64,000 nucleotides of DNA from Psoroptes ovis. Its lineage: Eukaryota; Arthropoda; Arachnida; Sarcoptiformes; Psoroptidae. Below, one piece after another: positions 27,041 to 37,400 of the stretch. The notes beneath the pieces are model-generated. The model did no database searches, was not told the origin of the DNA, and saw only the letters and a list, made by a program, of their open reading frames with translations. Within the stretch, counting starts at the first letter, position 1. Every line of letters starts with the position of its first letter. The stretch spans positions 4,375,501 through 4,439,500 of the forward strand of contig PQWQ01000001.1 in assembly GCA_002943765.1 (NCBI GenBank), in the 5' to 3' direction. The translations under genes and the position numbers were made by a program.

Positions 27041-28106
27041 AGATGATACTACTGGCAATTAATTATTTTCTTATTAATAATATTTATTGCTTATGTTTTT
27101 CTTTCAACGATCGATACAGGTTGTTGAAAGGTATTCGTTGTTGTGGATACCCATAATTATTTTGTTTGTTTTATTTGTTTCATTAATTTTTGTCTGAAAA
27201 ATTTCGTCGTTATGAATATGGGTGAAATATTTTAATTGATTATTATAAATTACATAAAAATTTAATAAAGACAAATAACATTAATCAATTTATCTATGTC
27301 GAACATATATTTGTTCATACACGCAAACTCTTGTAAATTATTCATCATTATTTTTTTTTCATTTACAATAAATTTACATTAATGAAAATAATTGAAATTA
27401 ATTGTTTTGAAAAATCAATGAAGAATATCGTTTCAATCAATCAATTTGAAATTATTTGAATTTGAATATGAAACACAATATATGATCCAGGAATCGGGAA
27501 TCAGGAGAAAAAAAACAGCCACGCAAGCAATTCAAAAAAAAAAAAATCTAGAAAAGATTCTGGGCATTTGATTCTTTTGATCAAGTTTTTTTTTGGCCAA
27601 CACGACGTTTTTTATATTTTTTTTTTTTTTTTTGTCGACTGCTTTATGGCTTTATGGTTCATTCATTGTATTCTAATATGCTTTTGAATTCAATATTTGC
27701 ATTCCGAAAAAAAAACATACGAAATGAAACAAAGTTTCTATATCGCGATTAAATGAAACAATTTCAGAACATAGTTATAGATGGATTATGCGCAAGTGTT
27801 TTCCATATGGATCCAAAGTGTTTTAAAATCAATCCAAATTCAGTTGAAATTATGATGAATCGATCAAATGCAACAGGATATTCATTAAATTTCGAATCAT
27901 TTCAAATAATCAAATAATAATACTCGATAATTATTAATTTTAAAATTTTATTGATTAAATTTGATTTGGAATACCTTTTTCTGAATGAATTATACTATTC
28001 GATCGTAACAAAGGAATCAAATGTATAATTGAACAAATTAATATTGAAGGCTATAGTGACATCACAAAGACATAGTTATATTAAAATCGGAAAAAAATAG
28101 CAAAAC
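27041..28106. other. Intergenic region with A/T homopolymers
   Basis: About 1.1 kb upstream of the Syncrip-like gene. It contains several A- and T-runs (near 27533-27546, 27587-27595, 27618-27634 and 27707-27714). The Syncrip-like promoter and 5' UTR exon are expected here. No other gene was seen. Confidence 0.55.
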
Positions 28107-28125
28107 TTTAGTTAGGTTAGTTAGG
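28107..28125 (+). repeat. TTAGG-like telomeric motif, 3' flank of the retrotransposon
   Basis: A short array of TTAG/TTAGG units, immediately followed at 28126-28134 by nine T, the complement of the retrotransposon's poly(A) tail. A matching motif lies beyond the other end of the element at 30838-30856. Confidence 0.75.
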
Positions 28126-28538
28126 TTTTTTTTTAACAAAATTCTTTATTTATTCAAAAAAGCAAAAGAAATAATACAAATTCTCCAGCAATGGCCGAAG
28201 AGAAAGAATCAAGGTAAAAACGTATTACTGTTTGCAGTTTTGTATGATGTTGTGTAGCATGTTGTTTGTGTTGTAGCGAATGAAAGAAAAGTGAAAAAAA
28301 AACAATTTAATATTGATGTGTTAATTGTGTTGTGTTCTATAGTAAATTGTGGGTCGAGCGTGTCAATAAACAAAAGGCATAAGTCGAAGTTAATAATAAT
28401 AAGTTTAATTTTATTGAAATAAAAACAAATAAATAATTTAAAATAAATCAAATGTAAAAACAATTAAAATCAGATTTATTGAAAATTAATCAAATTAACT
28501 GGTTACACTAACGTGTAGATCCAGAGGTATCAGGCCGG

Positions 28539-28970
28539 TCAGTGCGCAACATGCATTGAAAGACGCTGTGCGATAGGATTGTATGGTTTGTGTTGTGCGA
28601 TAGGACGTAGAAACAGCCGGAGAGCACGCCTGCATGCCGCAAAGTCCAGAGCAGAAGCCCAGACAATTGAACCATAACTTATGATAGCATAAGTTACAGT
28701 TAGATGTAGGCGCCTCAGAACATCCGAGGGCGGCCTACAACTCGGCTTAGCAAGGCGTAGCAATCTCTTTGTGAAAACAGCGGCCTTGTGAATTGCAGCG
28801 TTACAATGATCGACGAAGCGGAACTTCTGATCAAATATCACACCCAAGATCTTGAGATGGGTGGAGGTTTGTATGACAGTCTGATTTCCTTTCTCAATCA
28901 CTGGTAAATTGGTCGGTGGGTTAACGATCATCAACCCAGTCTTAGAGGCAGATAAAGTGAGTTTGTTCAT
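28539..28970 (-). pseudogene. Retrotransposon post-RT (thumb/C-terminal) fragment
   Basis: Open segment beginning at MNKLTLSASKTGLMIV, the conserved stretch after the catalytic aspartates in R1/I-type elements. It is followed by LKILGVIFD and a C-terminal helical region with AIISYGSIVWA. A stop codon in the same frame just upstream and a frame change separate it from the RT core, so it is not translated as part of an intact ORF2. Confidence 0.85.
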
Positions 28971-29026
28971 CTCGCACCACCCGTTGATAAAACTCCCTCA
29001 CCCGACTGCATAGGACTCCCACAGTA

Positions 29027-29710
29027 TCAGCGTGTATGACTGCAGATGGTGCTCTTGTTAGTACCAATGTTCTTTGTATAGCCTCCATAGCTACAGTCTA
29101 CTGACCTGTTACCCAGATAATCTGCCGTGATTTTGATAAGGAAATCGGGAACCCTTTGTGCAATAAGTCGCCGAAGTATGGTGGGGTGCCAGGCGTTATC
29201 AAAAGCACCACTTATGTCCAAACAAACGACAGCAACAAAGTTATGATGTTCCCTGCATGAAATGATTCGTTCCTTCGGACCCAACAGAGCAGAGTCCGTG
29301 GATCGTCCGGTCAGAAATCCATGCTGTCTGTCATTGAAAGTAACGTGTTGCAATAAAAAGCGCGCCAAAATTTTCTCCAACAACATACCAAGAACAAGGA
29401 GCAATCCAATCGGGCGGTATGCCGAGGGCGCAGTATACCTATCCCTGAACAGTTTAGGTATAACCCTGCAGCTCTTCCAGAGATGTGGGAAAACAGCTAG
29501 GCGCAGGTTAGCGTTAAACAACCCAGTAAAAGGTGCCGGACGAAGCCGTACTAGTGCTTTACAAATCTCTGGTGTGATGACATCAGCCCCGGGTGCACGT
29601 CTGTCCCCCATAGAATTGGCTAAATTAATAACTTCCTCCAGAGTGACAGACGGCGAAGTAAACGGCAGCCGAAGACTGTCGATATACAACTTACAGTGCT
29701 GACGGATCAC
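29027..29710 (-). pseudogene. Retrotransposon reverse transcriptase core (interrupted)
   Basis: Carries RT fingers and palm motifs from GDRRAPGAD to LDISGAFDNAW, then ends at an early stop soon after DYLGNRSVDCSYGG. The sequence expected next in R1-type RTs (a PQGS motif, then the YADD box) is absent or fused across a deletion, so the domain cannot be catalytic. Confidence 0.87.
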
Positions 29711-30217
29711 TTATTGAGCGTGATTGTCAGATAGTTCCTCGTCTTTCGGGAAGAATTTCTCAGCAATCATATTAATGTACTCACAAGGGTCCACAGGGCG
29801 CCCAGCCTCATCCTCCAAACAAACCGGAACGCCAGGGGAAACCCGACTCATGAAACGACATGCACGGTTGTACACCGATTGTGGATCGCCTGCAGTCAGG
29901 AAGGACCTCCAACTTTCGTCTCTGACGCACTTCAACCTGGTAGTGAATTGAAGCCCAAGTTCTCTATATTGTTGGATAAGCATGTTTCTACGCCTAGGAT
30001 TTATTGAGCGTTTAAGTTTGCGATATATGATTCGTTGTTTGTTTATTTCAACCAGTTGTTGGTTACAGAAGTGACTCCGCAACGAGTGCGGTTTGTATCT
30101 GCTGAAATGCCGATCGCATGCAATCCGCACTGCTTTCGCAATATGGTGTGCAGCACGATCGACATCCTCAGCAGAGGAGTGCGATTCCTCAAGTCTACAC
30201 AAGATTTCATGATTCAA
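29711..30217 (-). pseudogene. Retrotransposon EN-RT linker segment
   Basis: Basic, helical stretch between the endonuclease and RT domains, containing CDRHFSRYKPHSLRS and the typical DESWRSFL and INMIAEKFFP phrases of R1/jockey-like ORF2 linkers. It ends at a stop immediately before the RT block, which a full element would read through. Confidence 0.8.
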
Positions 30218-30247
30218 ATTTTCGTCAAAGGTACGGGCAACCGCCTC

Positions 30248-30836
30248 TTAATCGGGATCTCGATATACCCACCTGTGGGTGGATCTCTGCAACTCCCAAG
30301 AAAGAGGGGCCAAACTCACGCTAGTCACAATCGCTCTGTGATCACTATTACATAAATTATCTAAAATTTTCCATGACACCACTCTATTTGCTATGCACTG
30401 ACTAGTAACCGTTATATCGATGTTGGACGCAAAGACTCTGCCGTCCCTGACAGTAAAGAAAGTAGGATCCGTGCAATGATTTAAAACATGCAAATTATTG
30501 GTCAAGAAAAATGAGGCCAAGGCCTCACCCCTGACATCCGTTACAGAACTGCCCGAAAAGGGGCTTTTAGAATTGAAATCACCAGTTATGATTATGTGAT
30601 GGTGTGGGAATCTGGCAACATGTGTAAGAATGTGTTCGAGATTTGTGATAAGGTGTGTGATTGATTCTGTGCTTGGTGCGTGTATATTATTGAAAAATAA
30701 TGTGTTTAAATGGATGACTGTAACATTTGTGTTGGAGAGATGATTTATGAGTAATGGCTGAAGTGATGGGTTAGTGATGTATATGCATGATCTGCAACGT
30801 AAACTGAATGAAAGGTTAGACCCCGAGATGATGCGA
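30248..30836 (-). pseudogene. Retrotransposon endonuclease domain, 5'-truncated
   Basis: Reads continuously on the minus strand from about 30836 to 30248. It includes HAPSTESITHL, the GDFNSKSPF catalytic box, NIDITVT and SDHRAIVTSV. The first roughly 60-80 residues of a normal APE-like endonuclease, with its Asn and Glu metal ligands, are missing where the TTAGG-like motif begins. One family-conserved Trp after SPF is Ser here. Confidence 0.82.
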
Positions 30837-30837
30837 A

Positions 30838-30915
30838 GTTAGGTTAGGCTAGGTTATGCTATGCCACGTTATGCTATTGGTAAGTGAGGTTGGTAATTAA
30901 TGTTAGGTTAGGTTA
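30838..30915 (+). repeat. TTAGG-like telomeric motifs, 5' flank of the retrotransposon
   Basis: GTTAGGTTAGGCTAGGTTA at 30838-30856 and a second run at 30902-30915, separated by degenerate TTATGC/TGAGG units. It starts exactly where the truncated endonuclease homology stops and mirrors the TTAGG-like motif beyond the 3' tail. Confidence 0.7.
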
Positions 30916-30921
30916 TTTTTC

Positions 30922-31049
30922 GAGAAACTTCCCGGTGATTCACCAAGGTATGTTTGTGAAAGTTTCTGGGAAAAAATTTAAATTTTCCCACGAAAATGGA
31001 AAACTTCCCAAAAACAAACCTACCTTGGTGAATTCCAGGGAAGATTCTC
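30922..31049. repeat. 128-bp foldback (imperfect inverted repeat)
   Basis: The left arm starts GAGAAACTTCCC and includes ATTCACCAAGGTA. The right arm, reverse-complemented, starts GAGAATCTTCCC and includes the identical ATTCACCAAGGTA, then GTTTG, GAAGTTT and GGGAAAA-like blocks in the same order. Arms are about 50-60 nt around a TTTAAATT centre. It could be a foldback mobile element or a hairpin RNA precursor. Confidence 0.75.
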
Positions 31050-31528
31050 AAAATTTTTTCAAGATAAAACTGAAACATACCAAAATTTGGTCCAATTTAA
31101 AAATATAAAATAATTTTCAATTTTTGAAATTTTTAAGGGTTTTGATTTGGATTCGGAAATTAGTTTTAGTAGTTTAGAATGTTTTTTTTTCAATCTTACA
31201 ATTACGAAATTTAATTTAAAAATTACTAAAATTAAATTCAAAACCCTGAATCAAAACTTTAAACCCTGTATAGAAAACTAATCAAAATTTAAGATTTGAT
31301 CGCAGTTTCACTGAAATTCAAAGTTTATTTGATGAAATTCAAATGTTAAATGATAAAATGATGATTATGTGAAATAAATTGAAAATTTTTAACATCCGAA
31401 TTGATGAGTTATGATAATATTTCCGGAATTTTTGAAATCAAAACATCACAAATGGACGATTCATATAATACGTTACGCGATGTCACGTGTTTTTGTTATG
31501 AAATTGTCAATGTTTGTGCTATGCTAAA
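31050..31528. other. Intergenic region upstream of EXOSC2
   Basis: About 480 bp, AT-rich, between the foldback and the EXOSC2 start; the promoter and 5' UTR of EXOSC2 are expected here. Nothing else was recognised. Confidence 0.5.
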
Positions 31529-32497
31529 ATGTATTCAATTGAATTTGCCACATTTGAAGAAATACGAAATCAACTTGATCCAATTATTATCGAAAATGAT
31601 CGAGTGAAAAAACATAAATATGTTTTACCCGGCGATTGTATTACATCGGATAGTAATTTTATGCGCGGTCATGGTACATATCAAGATGAATTTGTTGATG
31701 CTGAACAAACGACTAATGATGTAGATAATGAAGATGGAACAACGGTTGAAAAACGTTTAATATCATCATTGGCTGGCATTGTTGAACCAATAAATCGTTT
31801 GATATCAGTACGTCCACTTCGTACTAGATATGTAGGCGCTATTGGTGATGTGGTTGTAGGCCGAATCATAGATGTTCAACAGAAACGCTGGAAAGTAGAA
31901 ACAAATTCCCGTTTAAGCTCAATATTACAATTATCAAGTGTAAATTTACCTGGAGGTGAATTACGTAGACGTACAAGTGAAGATGAATTGCTGATGAGAA
32001 ATTATTTATCAGAAGGTGATCTGATATGTGCTGAAGTACAAACAATTTACGAGGATGGCTCATTAGGACTCTACACACGAAGTTTAAAATATGGAAAATT
32101 AGGACAAGGTTTGGTGATACAAGTATCTCCATCGATGATTGCTAAAAGAAAAATACATACTCACAATTTACCATTTGGTATTTATTTGATTCTTGGCAAT
32201 AATGGTTTAATATTTATTTCAATATCGAATCATTCAAATAATACAACTGGTGGTTTTATATTAGATAAATCAATTATACCATTTGAACAACGTGAGAAAA
32301 TTTCCCGCTTACGTAATTGCATAATTGCATTATCATCGAATAAAATCATGTTGGATCATGGTTCAATTTTAGCTGCTTATGAAATATCGGAAAAATTAGA
32401 GCTAAATCCTTATACAATATTGAAGCCATCAATTTCACGTATGGTCGCCGATCAGACAAGAATACATTTAATACAATCCAATTTGATACAAATTTAA
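31529..32497 (+). CDS. EXOSC2: Exosome complex subunit RRP4 (EXOSC2)
   Basis: Cap subunit of the 9-subunit RNA exosome, guiding RNA into the channel for 3'-5' decay and rRNA maturation (family knowledge). Intronless, 322 residues from ATG 31529; an open frame extends a few codons upstream without an ATG. The N-terminal domain has VLPGDCITSD and FMRGHGTY. The S1 domain contains RYVGAIGDVVVGRI and VQQKRWKVETNSRL, then LSSVNLPGGELRRR. The KH domain region includes RSLKYGKLGQG, VILGNNG-like LILGNNG and RLRNCIIALSS. These are near-identical to vertebrate RRP4. A short acidic insert precedes LISSLAG. It lies head-to-tail 268 bp upstream of NDUFA10; an AATAAA near 32690 is a candidate poly(A) signal. 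Confidence 0.97.
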   Translation: MYSIEFATFEEIRNQLDPIIIENDRVKKHKYVLPGDCITSDSNFMRGHGTYQDEFVDAEQTTNDVDNEDGTTVEKRLISSLAGIVEPINRLISVRPLRTRYVGAIGDVVVGRIIDVQQKRWKVETNSRLSSILQLSSVNLPGGELRRRTSEDELLMRNYLSEGDLICAEVQTIYEDGSLGLYTRSLKYGKLGQGLVIQVSPSMIAKRKIHTHNLPFGIYLILGNNGLIFISISNHSNNTTGGFILDKSIIPFEQREKISRLRNCIIALSSNKIMLDHGSILAAYEISEKLELNPYTILKPSISRMVADQTRIHLIQSNLIQI

Positions 32498-32765
32498 TAA
32501 ATTTTAATTTGTAATTAATTTTGAGATTAACTCTTTATAATTGCAAAATGCATAAATATAGTATATCAAAATTAATCCCAAAACCAGAGAAATCAATTTT
32601 AAATTCCGAATTTTTATACCGTCATTTGCTTTATGAATGGTCCATTGAATTTTTTGATTTTGTTTTTGTTTATATTTTTGACCTCAGCAAAATAAAGTAA
32701 AAGTGGCATCCTCAAGAAATTTAATTCAAAATTTGAATTTGAATTTTGATTAAATCATCATCGAA

Positions 32766-34216
32766 ATGAGTGGAACATTGAAATTATGTAGACAAATACG
32801 ATTATTATCCGGTAATATAATATTCAACAATAAACAGCTGCCGATTGTATTATCAAATCATCGTCCGGCAAATAATCTTGTAACAGTTGCTAAACAAACA
32901 CCTGAAAATGGTTTCGTTAAGACAACACCATTTCCATATAAAACTAAACTTTATACAAAATTACATGTTGCGATGCCAATTTTAGACCCAACACAGGTGC
33001 GCATGAATCCGAATTCAAAAATCATTTGTATCGAATCGAATATTGGATCAAAAAAAGACCAAGTTGCTGAAGGTTTAGCAAAAGCATTCGGCATGCATTA
33101 TATGCCTGAACCAAGAATCGATGAAATGTACATCAATTCCAGTGGTTTTGATTACAGGACATTGAATCAATATATACATCCAAAATTACATGCAATTGAT
33201 GAAAAAATGTTTTATGAAAATCCTAATCATGAAGCCGTTCCATGGATGAAGATATTTTTCTATCGTATCCGTTATATGCAATATATTGATGCTTTGGCAC
33301 ATTTATTCAATAGCGGACAAGGTGTCATTCTTGAACGTGCACCACATTCAGATTTTGTTTTCGCTGATGCTATGTATAAATGTGGATTTCTACCCAAAGA
33401 TGGTTTGTTTTTGAAGAAGAAATTCGTGCAAATTCTTATTTTAAATGTTTTTTTTTCAAAATTTAGCTTATGATTACTATTTTAGATTACGTTATGATAC
33501 AATTCATCAGCTGAAACGTCCACATTTGGTTATTTATTTGGACACAGATGTCGATGTTTGTATGAAACGTATTAAAGAGAAAGGAATCGTAAGTTTTTGT
33601 TTTATTATTAGATTGATTGATTTTGATTCTAAATTACCATTTTTTTTCTACAGCCTTATCAGATCAATAGCAAAGTGTTATCAAAGCAATATCTAATGGA
33701 AATTGAAAAATCATATAAAGAAAAATATTTAGAGGATGCGGAAAAATATTCAGAATTATTAGTATTCAAATGGAATGAACCGACAGCATTAGATGATATG
33801 ATATTGAAAATTGAAAATGTCAATTTAGATGATTGGGATGTGTTTGGTGATAAATTTCGTGATTGGAATTTTTATTTTAATTCTATTTTGCATGAAGCAC
33901 GATATACATATACGAGAAATAAATATGATTTTGTCGCTGCATTTCTTGATACATTAATATATGATGTCGATAGTCTTGAATTAGATACAAATGATTATGA
34001 ACATCGTGATAAAGTTTATGAAAGTTTGGTCAGTATGATATTTATATACTCGCTTATTACTTTGACTAATTATAATTTTTTTGGTAATATTTAAAGGTAC
34101 CAAATTATGGACAAATGCCTGAAACATCATTGAAAAATGGTTTCATTAAATCAGCATTAGCATTTCCATCAACGCGTGATGAAGAAGAATTTTGTATGCG
34201 TGCACCATTTCTTTGA
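32766..34216 (+). CDS. NDUFA10: NDUFA10, mitochondrial complex I 42-kDa subunit
   Basis: Accessory matrix/membrane-interface subunit of NADH:ubiquinone oxidoreductase, related to deoxynucleoside kinases but not thought to act as one (family knowledge). Exons 32766-33402, 33467-33588, 33654-34028 and 34097-34216, with introns of 64-68 bp, give 417 residues against about 355 in human. A basic, Arg-containing N-terminus fits a mitochondrial presequence. The kinase-like P-loop region reads CIESNIGSKKDQVAEGLAKA, followed by VPWMKIFFYRIRYMQYIDAL and GVILERAPHSDFVFADAMY. The strand with HLVIYLDTDVDVCMKRIKEKG begins the second half. The last exon encodes the conserved terminal part. A candidate AATAAA lies at 34357-34362. 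It is convergent with the ABCC5-like gene. Confidence 0.95.
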
Positions 34217-34487
34217 AATGTCAATTGCTGCTGCTACAATCAAGATCCGATGTAAATTATTGTTGAACAATGGTGAATTGAATGAATTTTTTCTCAGAAA
34301 TTTTCAAATTTGATAGATTATATTTATCAATCAATATGTGGTTTAAAAAAATTGAAAATAAAGTATAAAATGGAAAATGTTAAATACAAAAATTAGTCGA
34401 CGACTAATTGATATGTCTGATTTGTCGAGACATACAAAGTTTATAACGCTTTTCAAATATAAATCGAAGAAAATCCAAATGATTTAG

Positions 34488-37400
34488 TTAAGTTTTTGAA
34501 ATCATTTTATGAAAATATGAATTGACATCTTTTTGTAGTTCGATTGGATTACCTTGTTCGATTACCTTTGTTTTAAATACAGAAGAAAAATTTAGAACAA
34601 ATTTCCTAAAAAACTAGTAAGGATTAACAATACATACTTTTCCATTGCTCAAAACAATTAATTGATCACATTTCAGCACGGTTCGTAAACGATGAGCTAT
34701 CAGGATGATTGTACAATTATTGAAATTATTTTCAATAATTTTCCAAATATTATTTTCAGTATTATCATCGACTGATGATGTCGCTTCATCCAATATAATT
34801 ATTTTATTTCGATACAACAATGAACGTGCTAAACATAGCAATTGTTTTTCACCGGTTGAAAAATTTTCATCATTAACTACTTCATTCAAACCATTGGTAA
34901 ATGACAATATTTTTTGTTTCAATTCAACTTGTTCCAATATATTCAATAAATGTTCATCTTTACATTTCATCAAGGGGTCTAAATTTTTTCTCACCGAACG
35001 TTCAAATATAACTGGATCTTGCGGTATAATCGATAATTTGGATCGTAAAAATTTCAACGGTATTGATTGTATGTCTAAATCATCGATCATTATTGTGCCG
35101 GAACATATTTCAATTAAACGAAATAATGCCAATATGATGGAACTTTTTCCAGCACCAGTACGTCCAACAATGGCAAATTTTTCACCACTTTTTATATTGA
35201 AACTAACTTGATCCAATACTAGTGGCAAATTGCTACGATAACGTAATGATACTTGATTAAATGATATTCGATGCTCATTCGGCCATTCATTAGTCAATAA
35301 TCGCTTAATGTTTGATGATGATAATTGTTTTTTGAATGTTGATTTCTCAATTTTGATCAAATCGGTGTATGTTTTGATACGTTCAACAGACACTAAACGT
35401 GTTTCCAATTCCAGTGCTAATCGTACAACTAATTGTAATAAGCCACTCAACTATTCGAAAGTAATAATAAGAATTAAAATTTTTAAATAAAAAATATCAA
35501 AATACCTGAAGACTTTGTGTTATCAATAATCCGGCATAAGCGGTACCGATATGATTCAAATTTAAAATTACCAATATCGTGACCAATAAACTCGCTAATA
35601 TGCACATACAATCGATACGAATTGAAAGCCATCTTACCGCGCAATGATTGTAATAAAATGCTGCCATTTGATGATCACAGATTGAATGAAAATTGCTACG
35701 AAATTTATTCTCCATTCGAAATGCTTTGATTGTTTGAAGACCATCGATCGTATTGCTTACAAAACTAAAAATTGGTGAACGTAAACGCATATCGGCTTGT
35801 TTTAACCAATACATTGCTTTACGATAATAACGGAATATCAGATAAAATATGATCAAAAATAATATGAATGGAATGGTAAACCAATAAAGTATTGATATTA
35901 TTATAATGAAATTTCCGAGTACCAATAACATTCGTTGTAAAAATCCATCCAATGCGATTGATAGCTGATTATCTAATTCATCCATATTATGACTGAATAA
36001 ATTGATTATTTTTCCAACTTTAATCGTATCAAAAAATATAATTGGTGAATGAATGATTTTAGTCAATATACCATTATGTAATGTATTTGCTGCATTAATG
36101 ATAACACGTACGAACACTATGGCCATAATGAATGATGTAAATATTACAAAAATAAATGAAATCAAATATATTGTTTGATAAAAACATAAATTTGGATTGT
36201 TGATTATTGATGTTTCATCAATTTCAGTGTAACTATTATTAATATTGCCAGCTTTATCCGTGATATTTCCAGGACCTGAACCTTGATTTAGCCAATAACT
36301 TAGCCACCAATTTGAAAATGTTGATGCGGCTGTTTGTAGCATAAATATTGCGATCATTGATGTGAACAATAGCCAGCCACCAGCTGCATTTATATAATTT
36401 TTATATACAAACCATGATATTGTTTTCTTATTGAATTGGTCATTAACAATTTTGGTCGGTTTATCATTGTTTGATAATTTTTTCTTATAATAATGATTTC
36501 CATTTGCTTCTAAATCATTATTATATTGTTGCATTAATGATATTAATGATTCAAATGAATTTTGTTTAGCACATTTTCCATCATTAATATTTACTCGATC
36601 TTTATTGATTGTATTAAATAATGTATCACTTGTTATCGATGATGAATTGGAATCTGTGTCAAATTCAGAATCATCATCATTGTCAGGATTATCATCAGCT
36701 GAATAATAATCTTCATCAGCCTTAAGATTATCGTTGTTTTGATTTATTTTTGAATTTTCAACATATTCACGATATTTTTCCGATATTTGCAATAATTTCG
36801 AGTGTTTATCGAATAAATCTATTTTTCCATTATTCATCACTAGTACTATATCTGAATCGTTCAAAAGGTATAAATTTCTTGTAATAAATATTACTGTTTT
36901 ATTATACAGCATATCATTGATTATGTTCTTGAAAATAGCTTTAGTCACACCGGAATCTAATGATGAAAAACAATCATCAATTAAATAAATATCTTTATTG
37001 GAATAAACAGCACGAGCTAATGCTATGCGTTGTTTTTGACCACCAGATAGTTTGACACCATTTTCACCGATAACAGTATCATCACCATTGGCTAATAGAC
37101 TAATATCTTCAGTCAAAGAACATTTCATCAATGTTTCATAATAACGTTTACGATTCATTGGTGATTCAAAAAGAACATTTTCTTTTATCGTTGAATTTTG
37201 TAACCATGGCCGTTGTGAAACATATGCAATTTTATCACTGAACAATCTTAATTCACCTTCAGTACAATTTGTTTGTCCCATGATTGATAATAATAAAGCA
37301 GTTTTACCAGAACCAACAGGACCATAGATACATAAATGACTTTGTTTCGGTATGTTCAATGATAAATTTGATAATAATGATGTTGATTTTTCATTGTTTG

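Larger units (their letters stand above)
28126..30837 (-). mobile_element. R1-clade (TRAS/R1-like) non-LTR retrotransposon, 5'-truncated and dead
   Basis: Minus-strand order: apurinic-like endonuclease remnant (about 30836-30248, with IIITGDFNSKSPF, NIDITVT and SDHRA), linker (30217-29711), reverse transcriptase (29710 to about 28990), post-RT segment (28970-28539), a 3' UTR, then an A9 tail at 28134-28126. RT landmarks are GDRRAPGADVI, SAYRPIGLLLVLG, HGFLTGRSTDSA and the R1-type LDISGAFDNAWHP. The coding region is higher in GC than its surroundings, a sign of foreign origin. It is broken: the endonuclease N-terminus is missing, coding blocks lie in different frames, and the part of the RT palm normally holding the PQGS motif is gone. 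The active-site YADD position reads HAD-T. Both ends abut TTAGG-like motifs, as in telomere-targeting relatives. Confidence 0.88.

Noticed and set aside
26411..27058. Start of the Syncrip-like protein at 27058
   Set aside because: That codon is TTG inside a probable splice acceptor (TTGCCAG); the first ATG is at 27040.
34614..34637. ABCC5-like protein ending at VCIVNPY
   Set aside because: This is read-through into a GTATGT intron; a last exon at 34565-34488 restores the family C-terminus.
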